This document shows, piece by piece, positions 55,168 through 62,497 of a stretch of DNA of 64,000 nt (its first letter is position 1; every line of letters begins with the position of its first letter). The stretch comes from Pontibacter mucosus (GTDB lineage: Bacteria > Bacteroidota > Bacteroidia > Cytophagales > Hymenobacteraceae). The notes beneath the pieces were generated by a model. It did no database searches. It was given only the letters and a program-made list of their open reading frames with translations, and was not told the origin of the DNA. Made by a program: the position numbers and the translations under genes. The stretch is taken from NCBI RefSeq assembly GCF_003054055.1, contig NZ_QBKI01000010.1, forward strand, positions 1 through 64,000, in the 5' to 3' direction.

Positions 55168-55182
55168 TGGCACAGGACTTGC
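55168..55182 (+). promoter_or_regulatory. Sigma-54 (RpoN) promoter before the first OmpA-type gene
   Basis: TGGCAC, five bases, TTGC matches the -24/-12 consensus TGGCAC-N5-TTGC exactly, with the GG and GC doublets correctly spaced. Transcription would start near 55194, giving a 73-base leader. An enhancer-binding activator would be required; none is encoded in the window. Confidence 0.7.
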
Positions 55183-55266
55183 GTTTGCAGGTGAAAGAAC
55201 ATTATTAACTATTTCAATCAATCTACTTTAACAAACATTTACAGAAATTACTAAACCCGAATTACC

Positions 55267-55992
55267 ATGAGATTTCTAAAACTATCCCTGAGCTCTATGC
55301 TCGCTGTTACCCTCCTGTTTACTTCTTGCAAGAGCACTGCTCCGGTGGCAGGTTCAGGTTCCACTACCCAGACAACCGAGAAGAAGGGTATGAGCAAAAC
55401 GACGAAGGGCGGCCTTATTGGTGCCGGTGGTGGTGCCGTAATCGGTGGCCTGGTAGGCAGCAAGCTGGGTAACACGGCTGCAGGTGCTATTGTGGGTGCT
55501 GCTGTAGGTGGCGCTACGGGTGCCGTTATCGGCCGCAGAATGGACAAGCAGGCCGAGGAGCTGGAGAAAAGCATGGAAAACGCCAACGTGGAGCGCGTGG
55601 GCGAGGCCATCCGTGTGAACTTCGACTCAGGAATACTTTTCGCGGTGAACTCTGCCGAGTTGAGCGCCTCTGCCAAGCAGGATATTCAAAAGCTGGCTAA
55701 GACGCTGCAGGAATACCAGGGCACTGACGTGATTATCGAAGGGCACACCGACAACACCGGCTCTTACGAACTGAACCAGAAACTGTCGGAGCGCCGTGCG
55801 ATGGCTGTGAAAAACTATGCCCAGAGCCTGGGTGTAGGCGCCAAGCGCCTGCAGGCCAAAGGTTACAGCTACGACCAGCCTATCGCTGATAACAGCACCG
55901 TGGAGGGCCGTCAGCAAAACCGCCGTGTGGAGATCATCATTGTGGCTAACGAAGAGCTGAAGAAAGCTGCCGAGAGCGGCCAGATCGACTAA
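55267..55992 (+). CDS. OmpA-family lipoprotein with glycine zipper, paralogue 1
   Basis: 241 residues. Lipobox LFTSC, then a Ser/Thr-rich linker, a glycine-zipper membrane segment (GGLIGAGGGAVIGGLVGSKL through GAVIGRRMD, about 45-95) and an OmpA C-terminal peptidoglycan-binding domain (VIIEGHTDNTGSYELNQKLS through GRQQNRRVEI). The Asp and Arg that bind diaminopimelate are present (HTDNT, NRRVE). It resembles YiaD/Pal-type proteins that tie the outer membrane to murein. Preceded by a sigma-54-type promoter; a close paralogue follows. Confidence 0.93.
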   Translation: MRFLKLSLSSMLAVTLLFTSCKSTAPVAGSGSTTQTTEKKGMSKTTKGGLIGAGGGAVIGGLVGSKLGNTAAGAIVGAAVGGATGAVIGRRMDKQAEELEKSMENANVERVGEAIRVNFDSGILFAVNSAELSASAKQDIQKLAKTLQEYQGTDVIIEGHTDNTGSYELNQKLSERRAMAVKNYAQSLGVGAKRLQAKGYSYDQPIADNSTVEGRQQNRRVEIIIVANEELKKAAESGQID

Positions 55993-56024
55993 ACATCATC
56001 TCCATTTTAAAGTTTGAAAGTATA

Positions 56025-56063
56025 GTGCCTGCTTCCTGTAAGGGAGGCGGGCACTTGTTTTTT
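56025..56063 (+). terminator. Terminator of OmpA-type gene 1
   Basis: GTGCCTGCTTCC pairs with GGGAGGCGGGCAC (56025-56036, 56042-56054, one wobble), followed by TTG and six T. It shows that the two paralogues are transcribed separately. Confidence 0.8.
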
Positions 56064-56288
56064 ATACCTACGGGAGCTGCCAGCGCCATCTGTAAAACTC
56101 AGTAGAAGTATAGCCGTTATAGGAGATATACCCGGTACAGCAGTCTGCTGTAGGCCCTGTGGCTAGAGGCAGAATGGATTTGGAGCTGATGAAACTTTTT
56201 CAGCAGATGTTTACATAACATTTTAGGTATATAGTGAGTAAAAGGCTCAGGATTATGGATTATCCTGATTCAACTTAAAGAATGAATT

Positions 56289-56975
56289 ATGAAGAATTTT
56301 AGAATTAGTCTTTCTATACTCGCCGTCATCGCCATGTTATTTACCTCGTGTGCTTCCAGCCGTGAGGGTGGCGGCATGAGCAGAACCGCCAAGGGCGGCG
56401 TAATTGGTGCCGGTTCCGGTGCCGTGGTAGGTGGTGTGGTTGGCAGAGTGGCCGGTAACACAGCGGCAGGTGCCATTATTGGTGCTGCCGTGGGTGGTAC
56501 GGCCGGTGCCCTGATTGGTCGTCACATGGACAAGCAGGCGGAGGAACTGCAGCGCGACCTGGAGAATGCTGAGGTAGAGCGCGTGGGTGAGGGTATCAAG
56601 ATTACCTTCAACTCCGGCATCCTGTTCGCCACAAACTCTTCTGATTTGCAGTCTAACGCCAAAATCGAGATCTCGCAGCTGGCCCAGACCCTGAAGAAGT
56701 ACCCTGATACAAACATCCTGATTGAGGGCCACACCGACAACACCGGTAACAGAAACATCAACCAGCCGCTGTCGGAGCGCCGTGCGCAGTCAGTGGCCAA
56801 TTACCTGTCGTCGATGGGCGTTGACCGCTCCCGCATGACCACACAGGGTTACGCCGATGACCAGCCTGTGGCGGACAACAGCACCGTGGAGGGCCGTCAG
56901 CAAAACCGCCGCGTAGAGATTGCCATCTTTGCCAACGAGAAAATGAAGAAGGCCGCCGAGCGCGGAGATCTATAA
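56289..56975 (+). CDS. OmpA-family lipoprotein with glycine zipper, paralogue 2
   Basis: 228 residues, same architecture as the previous gene: lipobox LFTSC, glycine zipper (GGVIGAGSGAVVGGVVGR onward), MDKQAEEL hinge and OmpA domain (ILIEGHTDNTGNRN, GRQQNRRVEI). The two share long identical blocks such as DNSTVEGRQQNRRVEI, so they come from a tandem duplication. The linker after the lipobox is shorter here. The sigma-54 site of paralogue 1 is not present upstream; no clear promoter was found in the 225 bp between. Confidence 0.92.
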   Translation: MKNFRISLSILAVIAMLFTSCASSREGGGMSRTAKGGVIGAGSGAVVGGVVGRVAGNTAAGAIIGAAVGGTAGALIGRHMDKQAEELQRDLENAEVERVGEGIKITFNSGILFATNSSDLQSNAKIEISQLAQTLKKYPDTNILIEGHTDNTGNRNINQPLSERRAQSVANYLSSMGVDRSRMTTQGYADDQPVADNSTVEGRQQNRRVEIAIFANEKMKKAAERGDL

Positions 56976-57030
56976 CAGCATTAAACGTTAGAATTAAGTA
57001 GTAGTAGATTGATTGGATAATTGGTGATTA

Positions 57031-57065
57031 CCAGCCGCGCGGGGGCGCGGCTGGTTTTTTTTTTT
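57031..57065 (+). terminator. Terminator of OmpA-type gene 2
   Basis: Perfect 10-bp stem CCAGCCGCGC/GCGCGGCTGG with a GGGG loop and eleven T. Confidence 0.95.
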
Positions 57066-57249
57066 GTGCCTGTTGGGATGGCGGGTTTATACTTGCAGCC
57101 CGCTTCTGTGATTCGCTGCACCGGAAAGTATACCTGAGCCCGGTATTCATCTTATACTTTTATACTTGTGCCCCACATGTGTTATGTAACTCGGTAAGAA
57201 GGAAAGTGCCCGCTGATACACAAAGTGCGAGAAATGTAAATTCTATACT

Positions 57250-57894
57250 TTATACTTTCCAGTTCTTTCGCTGCCTGGTAAAAGCCAGCGTTAGCAGCAT
57301 GGCGACAACTGCTCCGGCAAAGGCCATGGCTATGTCTTTCTGGGCATCCCATATATCGCCCTGCATCCCCAGGAAATTCATACCTTCCTCTTTGCCTCCG
57401 TACACCCAGTCGGCTACAATCCACTCGACCAACTCGTACAGCGCGCTTGAGGAGAGTACCAACTCCACGGGCAGCAGGTAGGTTAAGATGGGCCTCAGCT
57501 TAAAACCATAGGCCAACGCCTCGTACATGGGGTAGGTCAGGAGCAGGCCGTAACCCAGATGCACCAGCCGGTCGTAATGGTTGCGCTTAAACCCCAGCTG
57601 ACCTTTCAGCCATTCCCCAAAGGGGTTATCCTCGTACTGGTACTGGCTGCCGTACACGTGCAGCAGCAGGAAAAGGAAAATCAACGTATAGCTGGTGTCG
57701 GAAAAGCGGAAGATGTTGTAGAAGGCTATCAGAAAAATAAGAAGCGACAACGTGAGCGTGTTCTCCAGCAGCCAGTTCTCGAGGTCAGGGGTGGTGAGGC
57801 CGGTGTATGCCCAGAATATCAGAAACAGCACGCTGTAAAGTATGTGCAGCGGTTGTTGGCGGTAGGTTAGATGAGGCGAAGTAGTGGCTGGCAT
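57250..57894 (-). CDS. DUF2238 (YjdF-like) membrane protein
   Basis: 214 residues with about six membrane helices. The family text is HVYGSQYQYEDNPFGEWLK, YDRLVHLGYGLLLTYPMYE and YELVEWIVADWVYGG, ending in a segment QGDIWDAQKDIAMAFAGA. DUF2238 members are inner-membrane proteins without assigned function; the conserved His, Asp and Glu residues inside helices could bind a metal. It stands alone on the minus strand. Motif copies cluster at its 3' end. Confidence 0.88.
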   Translation of the reverse strand: MPATTSPHLTYRQQPLHILYSVLFLIFWAYTGLTTPDLENWLLENTLTLSLLIFLIAFYNIFRFSDTSYTLIFLFLLLHVYGSQYQYEDNPFGEWLKGQLGFKRNHYDRLVHLGYGLLLTYPMYEALAYGFKLRPILTYLLPVELVLSSSALYELVEWIVADWVYGGKEEGMNFLGMQGDIWDAQKDIAMAFAGAVVAMLLTLAFTRQRKNWKV

Positions 57895-57986
57895 CAGGTT
57901 AAGTATAGTTCCGGTTCCGAGAACTGCTCATCTGCCATTTAACTGCATCGCCTATACTTTGTTTCGGCGCGGGTTCTGAAGGTTTG

Positions 57987-58679
57987 CTAGGCCATCATTT
58001 CTTGCTGGAAGAACACCAGCCGGATGGGGTTGTCAATCGGGCTTTGGGTGGGGTCGCAGTGGTAGCCGAACATATCCACGCCGTTGAGGTAGGGCAACAG
58101 CTTTTTATAGTACGTATGGCCGGTGTTCTCTGGGTTAAAGGTGATGTCATGGAAGACGCAGGTGCGCTTCTGGGCCATGCGCTCCAGCCGGTCAAAGAGG
58201 GCTTCGGGCTTGCCCAGGTCGCCGGAGTATACAAAACGCTCGTCGCCCTCCTCAAAAATGTACGCATACGTTTGCAGGCCCTCCGAATGTTTGCCGTAGG
58301 TATCCACGCAGGCAATGCCCTCGAAGTTCTCCAGCGGCACGAACTCCGCATACTTGTCCGGGTCCTTCACCTGTATTTCCAGAAACAAGTATAACTGCTG
58401 CTTAAACTGCTCCGAAGGGTAGAAAATAACCGGCTTGGGCGCCTTCTCCACGATGCTTTTGTAGAGGAGCAGGTTGGCCAGGCTGCCGCAGTGGTCGTTG
58501 TGCAGGTGGGTGATAATGATGTGGCTGACCTTCTGCACGAGATTTTTCTGCACCAGCGCCGGAAACACGGTAAAGCCGCAGTCTATCAGCAAGTGGATCC
58601 CCCGGAAGTTTAGTACAGCTGCAGAATTGAGGTATTCGGTGTCGAAGGCACCGCCCGTTCCTAAAAACTTAATATCCAT
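57987..58679 (-). CDS. Metallo-beta-lactamase fold hydrolase (RNase Z-like group)
   Basis: The frame is open to 58718, but the ATG at 58679 begins MDIKFLGTGGAFD, the conserved first strand of the fold, so I start there (230 residues). The metal motif is ITHLHNDHCGSLANL. Later FVYSGDLGKPEA and FHDITF supply the other ligand regions. It resembles the RNase Z/phosphodiesterase branch, but lacks clear tRNase Z exosite features. Substrate unknown. Divergent from the endonuclease III-like gene. Confidence 0.85.
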   Translation of the reverse strand: MDIKFLGTGGAFDTEYLNSAAVLNFRGIHLLIDCGFTVFPALVQKNLVQKVSHIIITHLHNDHCGSLANLLLYKSIVEKAPKPVIFYPSEQFKQQLYLFLEIQVKDPDKYAEFVPLENFEGIACVDTYGKHSEGLQTYAYIFEEGDERFVYSGDLGKPEALFDRLERMAQKRTCVFHDITFNPENTGHTYYKKLLPYLNGVDMFGYHCDPTQSPIDNPIRLVFFQQEMMA

Positions 58680-58737
58680 ATAAGTGCAGTGGCCGCAGGG
58701 GCATATACAGGTGAACAAGAAATATAGCGGCCGGAAG

Positions 58738-58745
58738 CAAAAATA
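58738..58745 (-). promoter_or_regulatory. Candidate promoter of the RNase Z-like gene
   Basis: TATTTTTG on the minus strand is a perfect -7 element 58 bp before the chosen ATG. No convincing -33 TTG. Confidence 0.4.
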
Positions 58746-58888
58746 GTTGTAAGAAAAGTGGGGCTATTTTCTCAGGCGCTATACAAGATACTACAGGGCA
58801 GGGAAATTATACTATGACACCCGGAAAAAACTTACCAACAGAACCGGTGTTGCGCCGTAAAAAAGAGCCGTAACCAGTGCAGCTGCCC

Positions 58889-59596
58889 ATGGATGCTCAT
58901 CAACTACCCCCAAACGAGAAAGCCCTGCTTACCCACGAACTGCTGAACCAGGAGTACAGGCACCGTATACTGGAGCCGCGCCGCAGCCACATGCACGAGC
59001 TAATCTCCACCATGCTCTCGCACCGCACCAACCACAAAGACGAGGAGAAAGCCTTTTATACCATGCTGGAGCGCTTCGGCGACTGGGAAGGTGTGATGAA
59101 CGCGGATGTAGACGAGCTGGCCGATGCCATCCAGACGACCCGCTACCCGGGGCAGAAGGCGCCCCAGATACAGCAGACCCTGCAAATTATAAAGCAGGAG
59201 CGCGGGGAGTTCAACATCGATTTCCTGGAGGAGATGCCGGTGGAGGAGGCCATGGCCTGGCTGACCAAACTACCGGGCGTGGGGGTGAAGACAGCCACCT
59301 TGCTTTTGCTCTTCAACTTCAAAAAGCCGGTGATGCCCGTGGATACGCACGTGTTCCGGATAAGCCAGCGTGTGGGGCTGATTGGGGCCAAGGTAACAGC
59401 CAACAAGGCCCATACCATACTTCTGGAGATGCTGCCCCCGGAGCCGGAGGTACTCTACAACTTTCACATCCACATGCTGCGCCACGGCCAGCGCATCTGC
59501 ACCTTCTTCAGCCCCAAATGCGAGCAGTGCGTGCTAAACGGCATCTGCAACTATTACCAGGACGTGCGGCAGAAGGGGATTGATAAGGCGGCGTGA
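58889..59596 (+). CDS. Endonuclease III-like DNA glycosylase/lyase
   Basis: HhH-GPD base-excision repair enzyme with an iron-sulfur cluster. Numbering from the open-frame GTG at 58877, the helix-hairpin-helix LPGVGVKTA contains catalytic Lys138, Asp156 follows in VDTHVFR, and the four cluster cysteines C208-x6-C215-x2-C218-x5-C224 are complete. I favour the ATG at 58889, four codons later. It should remove oxidised pyrimidines and nick abasic sites. It is somewhat diverged from E. coli Nth, so another base specificity is possible. A 19-codon open frame (58814-58873) sits just upstream. Confidence 0.88.
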   Translation: MDAHQLPPNEKALLTHELLNQEYRHRILEPRRSHMHELISTMLSHRTNHKDEEKAFYTMLERFGDWEGVMNADVDELADAIQTTRYPGQKAPQIQQTLQIIKQERGEFNIDFLEEMPVEEAMAWLTKLPGVGVKTATLLLLFNFKKPVMPVDTHVFRISQRVGLIGAKVTANKAHTILLEMLPPEPEVLYNFHIHMLRHGQRICTFFSPKCEQCVLNGICNYYQDVRQKGIDKAA

Positions 59597-59633
59597 AATG
59601 AGGGTAAGATAAGTATAGCTTTATACTTTGCGC

Positions 59634-60089
59634 TTACTTGCCAGGAACTGCAGTACTTGTTTTCAGCCAGTCTGCTTTGCTCATCTCGAGCCTTATCTCG
59701 TCACCGTGCAGGCCGGTTTCTGTCCAGCCCATTCTTCTGTAAAAACCCGCTGCCCTGGTGCCGGGAGAGGTGCCTAGCCATACGTTGTCTTTTCCGGTAG
59801 CGAAGTACCAATCGAGCATGAGCTTGTGCAGGTGCCGCCCTATTCCCTGTCCTTCAAATTCCGGCCTCAGAAACAGCGCCCAGATGCTATCATCCTCCAG
59901 GTCAGCAATCGCGAATCCTACTATCAGGCCAGCTACCTCGCACACCCAGCCTTTACCTCTTTTGGTCAGATACTCCTGGCAGTCATTGTCTGTCACACGG
60001 CTGGGGTCGGACAAGATATTCTCCTTTACCGAGTGCCGCACGGCTTGTATCTGGGCTATGTCATCAATCGTGGCTTCCCGGTATTTCAT
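59634..60089 (-). CDS. GNAT-family N-acetyltransferase
   Basis: About 151 residues from the ATG at 60089 (MKYREATIDDIAQIQ, the normal first strand of the fold); another ATG at 60107 is possible, and the open frame to 60230 would add a tail unlike the family. The acetyl-CoA-binding motif is FEGQGIGRHLHKLMLDW, with NVWLGTSPGTRAAGFYRRMGW after it. Substrate unknown. It stands alone downstream of the broken small membrane protein. Confidence 0.87.
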   Translation of the reverse strand: MKYREATIDDIAQIQAVRHSVKENILSDPSRVTDNDCQEYLTKRGKGWVCEVAGLIVGFAIADLEDDSIWALFLRPEFEGQGIGRHLHKLMLDWYFATGKDNVWLGTSPGTRAAGFYRRMGWTETGLHGDEIRLEMSKADWLKTSTAVPGK

Positions 60090-60196
60090 GGTTTTAAAGT
60101 TACTCATGCAGCTGAAGTCCAAAGTATAGCGAGAGATATGGCTGAACTTTGTAAGCCGAAGTTGTTCTTTTTTTATAAGAGTTAATGTAAATGAAT

Positions 60197-60479
60197 CTAA
60201 AAAGAAGCTTCTATTCTCAATATTAGCCACACAACTGCAAGCGTGAAGGCCATACCTATGATTTTATTTCCAACATCATAAGCTAAACTATCGGCAGTTA
60301 TACCACTATACTTGTTTTTTATAGCCTTAAAAGATTTTGGTTGTCTTCCCTTTGCAGTATCAACTACAAAAAGAGTCACCCATCGAACCCAAAGGCCAAT
60401 GTACTCGAAGAAAAGTCCGCCAAAAATTGCTTGGAACGTACTTATGCGATTTCTATAATGGGCCGATTTTACTTTTCAT
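60197..60479 (-). pseudogene. Small two-helix membrane protein, apparently frameshifted
   Basis: The longest called frame (60 codons, GTG at 60379) starts in mid-protein. Reading upstream, the same frame stays open to about 60460 and encodes a first hydrophobic segment (FQAIFGGLFFEYIGLWVRW) before the called part, but lacks an ATG. An ATG at 60479 in another frame (MKSKIGPL, then stop) would join it if one base were removed near 60460. The restored product would be about 94 residues with two membrane helices, the second near the C-terminus (MAFTLAVVWLIL). I recall similar small proteins in Cytophagales but cannot verify. A sequencing error is possible. Confidence 0.45.
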
Positions 60480-60569
60480 ACTTTACAAATTTGTTAAAAT
60501 TGCCTGTGCAGCCGACGGGTGGTGCGTAGGTGGGGATAAAGGCTGAATTTTACAGAGCGATTGCTATGC

Positions 60570-61340
60570 TTAGTTATTCCTACCAGTCGGCTTTACCCCA
60601 AAATATTCCCACAAATAGGCTTCGTACTCAGTTGCGTCTTTCAGTGGTATTTCCTTAATAAGATCTCCTTCCTTTATCTTGAGCTTGTTCTCTGTGAGCG
60701 TGATCCGGCCTTGTTCGGTGGGAAGCGTGATCATGCTTCGCTGCCTGAAGTGGGAGCTAGGATCAGTCTGGTGGAAGTGGCACATGCCGCCGAATTCATC
60801 GAACGCCCTGGCTGTTTTCCGGAAGATGTATTCGGGCCGGAGCTCGCCGTTTTCCATGCGGCTCACCCGGTAATAGCGCTCATCATACTTATCGAAGACG
60901 TAATTGCCCCGCGCATCAGCCTGTACCTGGTTCAGTTCTATCTTCAGTGGCGCAAAACTGAATTCCCCGAACCCAACATCTGTCAGATATTCTTCTCCCT
61001 TGATAGTTACAAGCAGCGCCAGGTGGTCGTACTCCGGCGAGTAGGTTCCTTTGCTGGCCGAGTATACTTTGGCAGAAATCCGTTTTACATCAAAGCCAAA
61101 AGCAGAGAGTAGCTCAAAGTATAAACCGTTCAGCTCGTAGCAGAACCCGCCCCGCTTTTGAAGCACCACCTTGTCGAAGATCTTTTCCACGTCCAGTTCG
61201 ACCGGGATGCCGTTGTGAATATCAAGATTTTCGAAGGGTATGGTTAACAGGTGACGTTTCTGTAGTTGCTGCAGCACTTCCAGGGTCGGCTGTCGTTCCC
61301 CGGAATAACCAATGCGGGCCAGGTAGGCTTCGTAATTCAT
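60570..61340 (-). CDS. nat: Arylamine N-acetyltransferase
   Basis: 256-residue enzyme that transfers acetyl from acetyl-CoA to arylamines or hydrazines through a cysteine. The Cys-His-Asp triad is visible: Cys67 in KRGGFCYELN, His106 in PEYDHLALL and Asp121 in LTDVGFG, positions close to those of Salmonella NAT. Length is slightly shorter than the usual 270-280, with a compact third domain. It stands alone on the minus strand. Confidence 0.93.
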   Translation of the reverse strand: MNYEAYLARIGYSGERQPTLEVLQQLQKRHLLTIPFENLDIHNGIPVELDVEKIFDKVVLQKRGGFCYELNGLYFELLSAFGFDVKRISAKVYSASKGTYSPEYDHLALLVTIKGEEYLTDVGFGEFSFAPLKIELNQVQADARGNYVFDKYDERYYRVSRMENGELRPEYIFRKTARAFDEFGGMCHFHQTDPSSHFRQRSMITLPTEQGRITLTENKLKIKEGDLIKEIPLKDATEYEAYLWEYFGVKPTGRNN

Positions 61341-61453
61341 GTGCTTGGATGTTATGCTTTTACAACTGGGGTGAATTGAGTACCCATCAATATAATACGT
61401 ACTGCCATACCCTTATACTTGCCCTGCCTCATTTTTAAGTATAAGCAACCGAA

Positions 61454-62344
61454 CTATACATATTCCAACGAAACACCTCGCTCACTAACCTCCAGCCTAG
61501 CCTCGCGGCCGCACACCAGCGCCAGGTTGTCTGGCTCATGGCCGGTCGGGAAGCCATAGCAGACAGGGTAATCATACTTGGCTGTGTGCTCGGCTATAAT
61601 CTCGTAGGCGGTTTTGCCGAAAGGATCGGCGTTGTCTTTCATGTCGCTGAAATGACCTATGATCAGACCGGAAAGGTCACGCAACTTACCGGCGCGGTCC
61701 AGGTGCACCATCATGCGGTCGATGCTGTAGAGGTACTCGTCCACGTCCTCCAGGAACAGGATTTTGCCTTGCGTGCCGAAGTCGGAGGGGGTGCCGGAAA
61801 CGTTGTGCAGCAGCGCCAGGTTGCCGCCAATCAGCTGGCCCTGGCCGGTGCCGGAGCGGTTAAACGGATGCGGCGCCACCTCGTAGGCTAACTCCTCGCC
61901 AAAGAGCACCCGCCGCAGGCTGTCCAGCGCGGCCTCGGTACCGGTAGGGAAGAGCAGGGGCATAATGCCATGTATACTTTCGATGCCCAGGCTATGGATG
62001 TGGCAGAGCAGCGAGGTGATGTCGCTGAAGCCCACCACCCACTTCGGTTGCTCCTGAAACCGGCTGAAGTCTGCCTGATCGAGGATGCGGGTGGTGCCGT
62101 AGCCGCCACGGGCGCAGATAATGGCTTTAATATCAGGACGGTCCAGGGCCTGTTGCAGGTCCTGCAGGCGCAGGGCATCGTCGCCGGCAAACACGCCATA
62201 CGTGGCGCCCACGGTGGGGCCAACCTCCACCTCCAGCCCCCACGCCTGCAGCACCTGGATGGCCTGCTCTACGGCTTTGCGGTCTATTTTTCGGGCAGTG
62301 GCAATGATGGCAACCTTATCGCCGGGCTGAAGAGGAGTAATCAT
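61454..62344 (-). CDS. ldcA: Muramoyltetrapeptide (LD-) carboxypeptidase, family S66
   Basis: 296-residue cytoplasmic peptidase that removes the terminal D-Ala from murein tetrapeptides during recycling. The Ser-Glu-His triad of S66 is intact: Ser107 in VVGFSDITSLL, Glu199 in LFLEDVDEYLY and His269 in GFPTGHEPDN. The N-terminal LQPGDKVAIIATARK and ARGGYGTTRILD are typical. It is divergent from the AbgT transporter gene across 153 bp. Confidence 0.95.
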   Translation of the reverse strand: MITPLQPGDKVAIIATARKIDRKAVEQAIQVLQAWGLEVEVGPTVGATYGVFAGDDALRLQDLQQALDRPDIKAIICARGGYGTTRILDQADFSRFQEQPKWVVGFSDITSLLCHIHSLGIESIHGIMPLLFPTGTEAALDSLRRVLFGEELAYEVAPHPFNRSGTGQGQLIGGNLALLHNVSGTPSDFGTQGKILFLEDVDEYLYSIDRMMVHLDRAGKLRDLSGLIIGHFSDMKDNADPFGKTAYEIIAEHTAKYDYPVCYGFPTGHEPDNLALVCGREARLEVSERGVSLEYV

Positions 62345-62497
62345 ATTTTATACTTTGTTTGGCTTAGGGCTAAGTTATAGGTTTTAAGCAAGATTTGCGA
62401 ACAAGGCATTTTTTAACCATCTTCGAAAACTTTTTTTTACAGCCGAACACCTCACGCAGCCAGCCTGTGCGAGAAACTAATCAACCTCAACCCTTAT

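Noticed and set aside
58814..58873. 19-codon open frame before the endonuclease III-like gene
   Set aside because: Too short to support; no leader-peptide features or attenuator hairpin follow.
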